NCBI GenBank assembly: GCA_002794785.1 | Contig: NBBA01000012.1 | Location: 682,001-746,000 of the forward strand | Reading direction: 5' to 3' | DNA from: Coniferiporia sulphurascens | Taxonomy: Eukaryota > Basidiomycota > Agaricomycetes > Hymenochaetales > Hymenochaetaceae | DNA: 64,000 bases | Shown here: positions 46,960 through 56,272 of the stretch, one piece after another | How positions within the stretch are numbered: the stretch's first letter is position 1 | Layout: every line of letters starts with the position of its first letter | Notes under the pieces: model-generated | Databases searched by the model: none | Told to the model about the DNA's origin: nothing | What the model saw: the letters and a program-made list of their open reading frames with translations, nothing else | Program-made: the position numbers and the translations under genes

Positions 46960-47160
46960 GAAGACAGACCAGGAGTGCCGCTGATAACATCTGCAGTGAC
47001 CGCATCTTTTGGCGGAACAGCCATTGTTGTCGTATGCCCAATGGAAGTCGTCAAGATCCGTCTCCAGGCTCAGTCGCACTCTCTTGTGGACCCGTTCGAG
47101 ACGCCTCGCTACTGCAATGCATCAGCGGAGCAGCCTGGGATTCATCTACAGGTTTGACAA
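46960..47160 (+). pseudogene. sfc1: Mitochondrial carrier fragment, succinate/fumarate (Sfc1/Acr1) type
   Basis: A 60-residue frame contains VPLITSAVTASFGGTAIVVV followed by CPMEVVKIRLQAQSHSLVDP and PRYCNA. PMEVVKIR is the carrier signature P-x-[DE]-x-x-[KR]-x-[KR]. The following -QAQ-HSL-DP--TPRY-NA run resembles the matrix loop of the succinate-fumarate carrier, which exchanges these acids over the inner mitochondrial membrane. Only part of one of the three repeats is present, and frames change at both edges (an upstream frame reads PETRR). It is a captured, non-functional fragment inside the 8.47-kb transposon. Confidence 0.65.
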
Positions 47161-47289
47161 CAAGGATGTGACAGAGCAAACAGAGGAGTGGGCGTCAGGC
47201 TCTTTGGTGGATGGAGGGAAGGAGGATGCATCTGCGAACCACTGCACCTGCCCCATGGCACAGTTGGCTGTGGGAATTGTAGCACTTAA

Positions 47290-47612
47290 TAGGAAATAAT
47301 AATAAAAATTCACTTGATTTCACTGGGCTCGAACCCAGGACTTGGCCCTCCCACTGCAGCATTTGGGGGAGAAAGCCACAAAACATAAGATAAAATAAAA
47401 TAAAATAGAGAAGGGTAGCATTATTTGTGCCATACGCAATACCACTGGAACCTAGGGAACCTAGAGAACAAGACTTAATATCATCACAGTATCTGTGCCA
47501 ATCCCAGTGGCAGATGCATAAGGTTCGGAAACCTGAAAGCACCTGACTCTAAGCGAGCCTCCATACGGTTCAGAAACCGCTCAACCACTGAGCCATTCAG
47601 GCCATGAAATTT
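47290..47612 (-). mobile_element. Candidate tRNA-derived SINE
   Basis: On the minus strand the sequence starts GGCCTGAATGGCTCAGTGGT followed by TGAGCGGTTTCTG, a good A-box (TGGCTCAGTGG). About 300 bp later it contains the B-box-like GGGTTCGAGCCC and ends in ATTTTTATTATTATTTCC. The A-box and GTTCGA box are too far apart for a plain tRNA gene, and the middle is T-rich, so I read it as a SINE or a rearranged pair of tRNA-like parts. No target duplication is clear. Confidence 0.4.
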
Positions 47613-47699
47613 CTTCAAAATTCATTCCCTATGACTACCTTACTGACCCAATTTCCATTTACAGTATGCTTTCTAATTAACATTACAGGCTTTAGGTTA

Positions 47700-50660
47700 T
47701 AGACTCAAATGAAGTCAATCGCCTGCAGGAGATCAACCAGCTCATGGACACGCTCAAGAGCGCCAGCACTATCCTCCTCACTCTCTCCAAAGCAGTACTA
47801 CAAATTGTGTACATGTGTGGTTTCCCACTGTTCCATCTCACGATGCCGCAGCACTGACGCATGTCCTCCGCAGACATGGCCATGTTTGACACCCTCCAAC
47901 ACCTCACTAATTACCTCTATGACGTGCACACCAGGGAAAGCACCATCTCGCAGACCTCTACGAGCTCGTTCAATATGCAGGCAACATTGTCCCGTGTCTG
48001 TACCTTATGATCACTGTCGGCACCGTCTACATGTCTATCCCTGACGTGTCCGTCAAGGAGATCATGAAGGACATGATGGAGACGTCGCATGGCGTACAGC
48101 ACCCTACCCATGGTCTCTTCCTCTGCCACTACCTCAGCGGACAGACCCGGGATAACCTCCCTGTAGGCAACAACGAGGGGTACATGTCCTACCCCTGCTC
48201 TGCTCCCTGACCTCATTTCCACTGTAACAGCCTGGTCGGAAACCTGCAGGACTCGAATGTGTTCGAACTCACCAACTTCATCGAGATGAACAAGCTCTGG
48301 GTGCAGTTGCAGCACCAAGGACACTTGCACGACTGCAAGACACACGAGATGGAGCGACACGAGCTGCATATTCTTGTTGGTACCAACCTCATATGGCTCA
48401 GCATGCTCGATGGCGTCGACCTCGGAATGTACCAGTGTACAATCCTCCCAAGCATCCTTGAGCAGGTCGTCAACTGCAAAGACGTCATCGCCCAAGAGTA
48501 CCTTATGAAAGTCGTCATCCAAGTCTTCACCGATGAGTTCCATCTCTACTCTCTCGGCCCCTTCCTCTCGGCCACCGCTCAGCTCCAGCAGTCCGTCAAC
48601 ATCAAGCAGATCGTCATCACGCTCATTGACAGGCTTGCCGCATATGCTGCGCGCAAGGCCGAGAACAAGAACCTGGAGGAGACGAAGCGCCAGGAGGAGG
48701 CGGCGAGACGGCTGGCGGAGAAGGTCAAGGCGCAGAAAGCCAAGGCCCGGACGAACAGCATGGGCCTGAGTTCTGGCGCTCGGGCTTCAGAAGACACAAT
48801 TTGGGGATCGACGAGCCCAAATTTAGAAGACGCCGAAAAGTCGTTCGCAGATCTCAGTCTGAGCAACAGGGAAGCAGCACTGAATGGTGAAAAGTCGCCG
48901 ATGGAAGAGAAGGGTAAGGAAAGGGAAAAGGAGGCCGCGCCTTTGAAGAAGTTCAGAGGTATACCGGAGAACGTCAAGCTGTTTGAGGTCTTTTGGCATC
49001 AAGTGGTTGAACTCATCAAGGTGAGGTATTTCATATACAACTCGGACAGCTAATTAATACCAATCTCTTAGGCAAGGCCGGACTTGTCCATCCAGGATAT
49101 CATGGTGCTCTTAGTGTCCCTCAGAACTTATCCATCAGCTGTTATCCCAATCGCCTAGAATACGTCGACCAGATCTTAGGCTTCGCAAGCTCGAAAATTA
49201 AAGAATTCTCAGACAGGTCAGCTACATGCCCTATCAACCGACTGTTCCCACTCACTCACACCTCCTCCCCCCAGCCCGGACCTGCACGCGATGCAAACAA
49301 CAAACAACCTCGCCTCACTCCTTGTCGCTCCCATCAACTCCTACCAATCCCTGCTAACCCTACTTGCACTCCCGCAGTACGCCAACCTGCTCCTCCTGCA
49401 GCCCTTCACAATGCGCTGCTCGCTCGCACACGCCATCATCGTGTCCGTGCTCAAGAACGAGACTATCATCGAGACACCCGAGGACATGTGTGTGGTGTGC
49501 TAGAGCTATGTCAGGTACTTGTACACAATCAACTTGATACTGCGGTAGCTGGCGGCGGGCAGGGCTCGGGTTCAGGTGTGTGCCGGCCTCCTGTGCATGT
49601 AGATTGCGAGGAGATGGCAGAGGAGCAGGGATGGGTTGTGAGGATGGTGCACCTGTTCCGCATGGACGCGCTTGATGTGCAGTTCGAGGTATGTGTGCCG
49701 TCTTGCCCATTAAAGCGAAGAGAATGACAGTGTTCTTTAGCTCTTCCAAGAAGCACAGAGACATTTCGAAGCTGGGGGAGAGCGGATACGGTATACGTAC
49801 CTGGCGCTCATCACAAACACCATAAAATTATGCCGGCAGTACAAAAAGCGGGAACACGAGGTAAGCGAAAACCCATAACGAACACCTCCAAAAACGCGTC
49901 TAACGAAATGCGAATGCGCTCTAGGAGGACGACTGGCAATCCAAAGTGTCCACGATCCTCAAATTCACGCATCAGCTCATCTCGATCCTCTTCACACAAG
50001 TCGAGGCTCCCGCCATCGCACTACGGCTCTTCCTACTCGCCACGCAAGTGTCCAACAAATGCGGGTTCGAAGACCTGATGTACGACCTATACATGCAGGT
50101 GTTCACCATGTACGAGGACAGCATTTCAGACAGCCATGCGCAGCTGCAGGCCGTCACACTGCTCGTTGGCACACTTCAGGGCACACGTGTGTTTTGCACG
50201 GATAATTATGATACGCTTATTATGAAGGCGGCACTGCATGGTGCGAAGCTGTTGAAGAAGCCTCATCAGGCGACTGCAGTGCACCTCGTGAGTCATATGT
50301 TCTGGCAGGAGGCACATGCGGGTGAGGCGTTGGGGGAGGGCCGCCAGGAAGTGGGTGCTGCCGCCGGTGAAGCTGCTACTGCTGCCACATCGGAGGGGAC
50401 AGGGGGGCTGAAGGCTTTATGTGTCACTTCTTATTTTATTTTTTAATCTCTGCTTTGGAGGAACTTGAGCTTATGAATTGAGAATTGGGCAGTACCCGCA
50501 CCAGGATAGCAAGCGTGTCCTTGAGTGCCTGCAGAAATCACTACACATCACAAACTCCACAACAGAGGATATCGTAACTGTGCAACTCTACTGCGATGCT
50601 CTCGACCAGTACCTCTACTACCTGGACCACAACGCGCCAGCAGTAAGCAATCCAAGTAGA
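47700..50660 (+). pseudogene. vps35: Vps35 retromer subunit, captured copy with frameshifts
   Basis: Vps35 is the scaffold of the retromer cargo-recognition complex on endosomes. The copy lacks the N-terminus and starts at INQLMDTLKSAS. Later pieces are [147 protein letters not shown] and YPHQDSKRVLECLQKSLHI, ending near LDQYLYYLDHNAPA. Introns survive (about 49020-49070, 49216-49274, 49688-49739, 49861-49924, 50404-50490). Frame breaks near 47800, 48205 and 49487 inactivate it. Confidence 0.9.
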
Positions 50661-51424
50661 TTTTGTAGTTTTGTTTTCTGCCACTTGCCTGTGTCCTCGT
50701 TTCCCGTTTCCATGTTTCCCTGTTTTTATCAACACCATCGACTCTGTTTCTGTTTGTTTTTTCCTCCCTTCTTTTTCCCTTCTCTTTATTTGAAATCGTT
50801 TTTGAATCACGAGTAGACATCGATCAATTGAGCATCATGGGAAGGTGTCTGCTGTTGTGCTTAATATATATTTAGTGGATCATCTTATGCTTTTTTTAGA
50901 CCTCTCCATCTGTTTCCGCCCCTCAGAGCCAAAGCTGAAGCTGAGATCAGAGTAAGAATTAAAGACACAGAAGACCAAGATGCATGATTTCTTTTGGGAG
51001 GGGGGTGGTGCATTACTCCCATGAAGGTAGTGGGTACAGTATGGTATTTTACAGCACTAACATGATAGTGCGAGCTATTGTATAAAGGACATGGTATGGG
51101 CAATGGATGGCAGGCAGAGACAAGGCAGATGTTACAAGTAGGCAAGTAGACATAGTGTGGGGGATATAGTATATAGTGTGTAATGCATTCATAATCAGTC
51201 ATTCATACTTGCTTTCCATATGTTGGGGGGAGGCAAAGCAGAGCGGGATAATACTAACTATGCAGAGACCAAATCCAATGTGCATGTCATAGGCAACTAA
51301 GCAACATTGAGCACTGTCCATAGTTCAGTATCATAATACTCCAATCATTTGAGGACTTGGGACTGAAAAAATAGTTCAAATATTCTGAAATACTCAAGGT
51401 ACTCAAAAATAGCTATAATACTTA
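50661..51424. other. Interior of the 8.47-kb transposon, no gene recognised
   Basis: The Vps35 homology ends at a likely intron donor (GTAAGC at 50643), and a pyrimidine-rich stretch to 50800 may be that intron. Beyond this no feature is supported up to the right subterminal repeats. Confidence 0.4.
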
Positions 51425-51625
51425 TCAGAAGGTAATATAGTGCTATATACTTCTATATAGTATTATTTGAGCAGTATATAGTACTATATACTGCTATATA
51501 ACACTATTAGGCCACTATATAGTGCTATATAGTGCTATATATGCTATATTATCTCAAAAGCAACAAAATAGTCCTATTTAATGCTATATAATGCTATATA
51601 GTTATCCAGCCACACTATATAGCAT
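51425..51625. repeat. Right subterminal ACTATATAG-type repeats
   Basis: More than ten TGCTATATAG, ACTATATAG or related motifs in about 200 bp, just inside the right inverted repeat. They mirror the array at 43190-43340. Confidence 0.7.
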
Positions 51626-51645
51626 TTGGGCTTTTCCTGATGCCC

Positions 51646-51946
51646 CAGCCTCACCCAGTGTGAGCATTGCCAAGGCCTCGGGCATGGGACCAAGGGGTGC
51701 CATGCCCAAGCCTGCTGCACCAACTGCAGGGGTAATCACCTTACCCACAACCACCACAAGAACTGCACCCACTGTGCCACTGACACTGTGGCTGAAGCAG
51801 ACCCATGTCCCCACCCTCGCTACTGCACAAACTGCAAGGGCAACCACCCTGCTACCCTTCTGTCCTGCCCCAGGAAAAAGCGATACTGCCAGATCCAGGA
51901 GGCCCTTGGGGACAAGCCCATTGACGACCAGATGGAGGATGCATGA
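51646..51946 (+). pseudogene. LINE A2 ORF1 C-terminus with zinc knuckles
   Basis: The frame continues ORF1 after the transposon: SLTQCEHCQGLGHGTKGC, a CCTNCRGNHLTHNHHKNC-type knuckle and CTNCKGNHPATLLSC, then a basic patch (PRKKRYCQIQEA) and DQMEDA before the TGA at 51944-51946. The three Cys/His knuckles are complete. The stop overlaps the ORF2 ATG (51943-51945) as ATGA, as in the full-length copy. Confidence 0.88.
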
Positions 51947-53508
51947 TTGGAGACATCTCCATCATGCAGTGGAATGCCGCCCGCTCACTTGTGGCAATTA
52001 ATTCCCTAATTCCTCTCCTCACTGACACTCCCTCCCCCCCACACTTAATTCTTATCCAGGAACCACCCTGGTATCAAATAGGTTTGCAACCCCCCCTCAC
52101 CGACCCCACTGGCACCCTGGTGTTTAATGCCCCAAACATCCTGGGCTACACACCAGTGCTGCCCCCAGACTCTTGTCCCCAGGTGGTTACATATGTGGTA
52201 TGCTCCCTCCCCCCAACCTCCTGGTCAGTACTCGGCACCGCCTTGCATGGCACTGACATCCTCACTGTGGAAATTCAATCCTCCCTCATGATCTGGGTGT
52301 GCAACTGTTATGGTATGTCACCCCTGGACTGCATTGGGGCCCCCCCACAGTACCCAGGTGAGTCTTTCCTGTTCTTGCTCCCCTTGGCACTAGCCACCAC
52401 CCTCCTCATGGCAGGCAACTTCAACCATTGTCACCCTACATGGTCTGAACTCTCCACCTCATGGCCAGAGGAACCAAGGGTGCAATCCCTCAATGACTTT
52501 TTCCATGGGCATGGCCTGGTGCCTGCCCATCTTCCTGACTCTGACTCCCGGCCCAATGGCAACCACCTGAGGTGCCCCATAGACATGATTTGGGCCCCCC
52601 CTCCATTAACCCCAATGCCATCCTGGACTCGGCAATCTCTGACCCCTCACCACTGTCGGACCATGCTCTTCTGCACTGGTCCATTCCCTTTCAGCCCCCA
52701 CCTCCTGTCCTAAAGACATGCTGGCTCCTACCAGCCAGCAAGGAAGAGTGGACCGACATTGCCTTCCCTCTCCTTGACCTCGCCTTCGACCTCCCAGTCC
52801 ATGACACCTTCACCCTGGATGACAAAGCCAATGCTGTGGTGAAAGCCATGGTGGCAGCCCTTGAGCCATTCACCCACCTCTCCAAACCATCGAAAACAGA
52901 GGTCCCATGGTGGACACCAACATGCAAGACCCTGCTGACCTCCATTTCAACAGCCACCACCCCCCTCCTGCATGCGCCAGTGTGCCATGCCTTCAAACAT
53001 GGAGTGCACACGGCCAAGCAGCAGTTCTATGCTGACCAGGCTGCCGAAGCGGATGCCTCCAACATCTGGACTTGGGCCAAACGCGGCCTCGGCACCCGAC
53101 TCACCCCCATCCTGTCCCTCAAGTGATGAGATGGCACCTTTACCCAGTTGGATGATGAGAAGGGTGAGCTTTTCCACAAAACTTCCTTTATGCCCCCTCC
53201 ATCACAAAAAAGTGACAGAAATTATATTACATTATATTGTGATATAATGCATGTAATGCATAAAAGGCATGTAATTGAATAAACCCAACGGTCCCCCAAT
53301 ATAATGTCATATAAGAATTGAATATTTTTGTAAGACTTGTCATTTTTGGTTAGTGTTATACGAAGGTACAAGACTTGTGAGTATCAGGTATTGTTGTGTA
53401 CACTACAGAAGTCTGTAATACTTCGTAACAGGACTACAGATCCTTTGCAGAATGCACACAGCAGTCATTGACAAGCAATACACAATATATTGAAAATGTA
53501 AAACATAA

Positions 53509-54650
53509 TTACAAATAAAGTACTATAACAGGGTGCACCGATGTGTCCCACTCGTCTGGGACAACTGCAGTCGGATCGAGGAGGATGTTCTCGTTGATCT
53601 CGGCAACCTTGGTCATCAGGGGGAGGAAGGGTGCATGGTGGCTTGGGAGTCTGTAGGTGCATGCTGCGATGGCGGACCGGTCGACAGTGCTGAAGAATGG
53701 GTGTGCCCTGATTCTGTCGAGGCTGATCCTGTCATCCGGGTACAAGTCGAGAAGCCTTCGCAGGAGGTGCTTCGTGGTGCGGTCGATGTCGAACCCTGTG
53801 GGTACATACCAATTGCCATCGCACATGGCGAGTGTTAGCTTCCTGAGATCATGCTGGGGGAAAGGACGCCTCCCGAAGAGCAACTCATAGAAGATGACAC
53901 TGACAGAGTAGATGTCAACTTCAAATGGGTAATACTCTCCACGATTCACCTCAGGCGCAACGTAACCTACCGTGCCACATGTGGATCGTGTCATAGGTGA
54001 GTCGATTGCGGCCGTCCGGAGTCCTCGCCTGCCCACAGGTTCGGTGGGCTGTTCCTGTGCGCCGAACCTGCAGGCCATACCGAAGTCGCCGATGGTGATG
54101 TTGCCGAGGGCATTGATGAGTATGTTCTTGGGCTTGAGGTCGCAGTGGATGATTCTTGCATTGCGGAGCTGGGAGAGGGTGTCGACAAGCTGAGCCATGA
54201 TGAAGAGGATGCAGTCGGCCTTGATCCTAGATCCCCATGTGACGATCTCTTCGCACAGTGTGCCGCCTCTGAGATAGTTGGTGACGATGTAGAAGCTGTG
54301 ACCATCACAGAAGGTCTTGTAGAGTTGCGCAAAGAACATTGACCCTGTAGCGGTCAGTTGTTCTAGGCAACATACCTCTGCGATGAGCAGGTCAAGGGAC
54401 CTCCATGTTGTGAGCCTTGAGCAATGGACAACCTTGACCACAACGAGCTTGCGACTTGAGGATGAGGGCACCTCTGCCAGGAAGACGCTACTGTACGCAC
54501 CTCTACCCAGACCGTCACAGAAGGTGTAGCTGCCGAGACATTTGCTGAGCTCACTTTGGTCCTGGTTGAGAGCGACAACGCAAGGAGAGGGTTCCTTGTG
54601 GGGACAGTCATGACAGTGATGGACAACCCTTTGAGGGTTAAGGGCATTCA
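53509..54650 (-). CDS. Serine/threonine protein kinase (AGC-like), cargo of the inverted-repeat element
   Basis: One open frame without stops carries a full kinase domain: glycine loop GLGRGAYSSV (about 54513-54484), VVVKVV with the ATP-binding lysine, a helix-C glutamate (LLIAEVCCLEQL), the catalytic loop IIHCDLKPKNILIN (HCD in place of HRD), DFG in ITIGDFGMACRFG (about 54075-54095), an activation segment ending CGTVGYVAPEV, and the C-lobe (PFEVDIYSVSVIFYELLFGRRPFP) to LLDLYPDDRISLDRIRAHPFF. The stop is at 53509-53511. Upstream of the glycine loop a Cys/His segment (HHCHDCPHKEPSPC) stays open back to a stop near 54651 with no ATG, so a first exon must lie further upstream or the 5' end is lost. 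All key residues are kept, although the surrounding LINE is dead. Confidence 0.8.
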
Positions 54651-55348
54651 GTCAGTACCGCCTGTACAGTCTCAATTAATAATTTCCACGATCACATGCA
54701 CAATCAAATAACAAAATTTTTGCTAAGTCCTTTCTTGTTGTGGGTCATGGATTCCTAGTACACCTTGTACCAATCAGAAAGGGCGCAGGGCCAGAGTCCT
54801 TGGTTATTTTTGTCACATTTTTGTACATTATTGGGGGGAAAAGCAGTTATTTGGTTAGAGGCAGCTGAAAAGCTAGCTTAGTCAGCAGTAGCTTGTGGCT
54901 GTATGCCTCCCCGTGAGAACTTCCTCCCAATCCTCAAGCCAGCCTTAAAAAAGGGCCATCCCCCACTCAATTAGACAGGTTGAAGAGTTGATTCAATTGC
55001 TGTAGTCACTGGCACATTGTGTAGATTGTCCACATAGCCATCTTATCCCTTCAATACAGTTATATTTTAAATATATTTGGTTTGCAATATTGTAATCACA
55101 CTCAAGGCAAACAGCAAGATAATCCCAAACAGATATAAGAGTTGCCATAGCCATACAGTGTGAATATAAGATGAATATAATAATGCAACAAATCTGTCAA
55201 CAAGTATATTGCATTACAACCCAACTTATGAATTTAAAGACTATGCAATGTCACCATTTTTATTATGACCCACTTATATTTGAATACAAGGTGTGTAAGA
55301 TCAGCATCCAGATTATATGGTCTAAAAGTGGAAATAAGCTTTGGCGGA
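54651..55348. other. Non-coding part of the kinase transposon
   Basis: AT-rich sequence upstream of the kinase and next to the right inverted repeat. It should hold the kinase promoter and perhaps a short first exon, but no convincing ATG-plus-donor combination was found by eye. Confidence 0.4.
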
Positions 55349-55761
55349 TTTTTGTGATGCTCTCCCCCTGCTGGTGGCTGCTGGTGGACCCAAACCCGCC
55401 CCCCCCCCCCAACCAGCTGCCCTGCCGATTCTCCTTTCTGAGCTTATGGGGGCACTGTCTGACACCTCCAACTTGTTGGCTCCAGGCCTCTTGAGAATAG
55501 GCTACCACCCCCTGAAATGGGTGGTGGAAGCTCACCCTGACAAGATTCTATCACTTTTCAACAACTGTCTGTGCATGGGGCATCACCCCAAGTGTTGGCA
55601 GGTGGCAAAAGTGGTTATGCTCTGGAAGCCTAACAAGAAGGACCCATTCTCGCTGCACTCTTACCAGCCCATCACCCTTGAGGAGACCTTAGGGAAACTC
55701 CTTGAAAAGATTATCACTAACCAGCTCCAGTTCCTTGCCAACAAGTGGGACTGGCTGCCAC

Positions 55762-56072
55762 TGTAAGCCTAGGGGCTCACCATGATCACCTGACGCATAT
55801 CCGACATGGCCGCTCCACCCCACTTGGCAGAGCCGATGTGCAGGGACACTGCTTGACACTGCCATGTCCCGACAGGCAGTGTCTATCAGCTGATGTGTGG
55901 GAAGCCACTCCAACCCGACAGGCAGTACCGACATGCATGTCATACTTGGCACGTGACCAGTCGGACTTGTTGGCTTGGTGCAGGAAGGATCGGAATTGGT
56001 GCAGACTGTACAGAACCATCATTACATAATGTTCCTGCTATTCCTGTCTGCTTTCCATACCTTTGTTGCCTC
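55762..56072. other. Unassigned segment at the LINE A2 break
   Basis: The sequence starts TGTAAGCCTAGGGGCTCACC at the LINE break. It contains CCCGACAGGCAGT twice (about 55867 and 55914). Together with 63389-63404 it forms the target into which LINE B inserted. No ORF is recognised. It could be a small non-autonomous element, but its right end is not evident. Confidence 0.4.
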
Positions 56073-56272
56073 AGTCTATCTGACAGCAACAAAGGTGAGC
56101 AGTTTTTTTTTTTTTAATTCTGCATTTATATACCACTACGTTACTATGTAAAAGACGCGGATATGAGACCAAATGAAGTGTCGTGCCAGAGGAGATTAAC
56201 AAGGTATAAACTTTCTAGTTTTAATGCGATGAATTGTATGAGTTTTTTGGTTGTGAATTTGTAAGGGGGTTT

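Larger units (their letters stand above)
43172..51641. mobile_element. 8.47-kb inverted-repeat DNA transposon carrying host gene fragments
   Basis: The ends are inverted: left ATCAGGAAAAACCCAAAATA, right (reverse complement from 51641) ATCAGGAAAAGCCCAAATGC. They match over about 30 bp, allowing two mismatches and one gap, up to a shared CTATATAGT. GCCC flanks both sides (43168-43171, 51642-51645), and LINE ORF1 homology continues exactly across. The next 150-200 bp inward at both ends are dense in ACTATATAG-type motifs. No transposase is seen. Contents are pieces of a Ufd4-type ligase, an Sfc1-type carrier and Vps35, with introns retained. A 4-bp duplication does not settle the superfamily. 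Confidence 0.82.
53200..55359. mobile_element. 2.16-kb inverted-repeat DNA transposon carrying a protein kinase
   Basis: Ends CATCACAAAAA (53200-53210) and its exact inverse TTTTTGTGATG (55349-55359) form an 11-bp terminal inverted repeat. CTC flanks both sides (53197-53199, 55360-55362). LINE ORF2 continues across the gap. The only coding region is a kinase on the minus strand (53509-54650); no transposase is present. A 3-bp duplication would suit CACTA-like or PIF/Harbinger elements, but the short TIR alone does not decide. Confidence 0.78.
38728..55761 (+). mobile_element. LINE A-like copy (subtype A2) split into five visible pieces by nested insertions
   Basis: The pieces 38728-39022, 41477-41534, 42104-43171, 51642-53199 and 55360-55761 form one collinear element: ORF1 N-terminal half, ORF1 middle, ORF1 C-terminus with zinc knuckles plus endonuclease, then RT up to residues DWLP. 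The insertions between them are LTR II copy 2, LTR I copy 6, an 8.47-kb inverted-repeat element and a 2.16-kb inverted-repeat element. Each leaves a short duplication and keeps coding homology across the gap. The 3' part is lost at 55762. The start at 38728 is 5'-truncated within ORF1. Confidence 0.85.
51943..55766 (+). pseudogene. LINE A2 ORF2 (endonuclease and partial RT), split by the kinase transposon
   Basis: The endonuclease is MIGDISIMQWNAA, ILIQEPPWYQIG, VCNCYGM, a MAGNFNHCHPTW block (usually GDFN, here GNFN), DSDSRPNGNHLRCPIDMIWA; a frame change near 52600 leads to the pre-RT linker ending PILSLK* at 53126. The element is cut at 53199. It resumes at 55360: LPILLSELMGALSDTSNLL, KPNKKDPFSLHSYQPITLEE, KWDWLP. 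It ends at 55761, before the RT catalytic blocks. The GDFN-to-GNFN change removes a metal-binding aspartate region residue of the endonuclease. Confidence 0.85.

Noticed and set aside
47290..47340. A tRNA gene at the GGGTTCGAGCCC box
   Set aside because: No cloverleaf can be formed around it; the A-box lies about 280 bp away.
47700..50660. Vps35 as a functional host gene
   Set aside because: At least three frame breaks, a missing N-terminus and a position inside a transposon inserted in a LINE.
43172..51641. Helitron capture as the source of the gene-rich 8.47-kb segment
   Set aside because: Helitrons lack inverted terminal repeats and target duplications; both appear present here.
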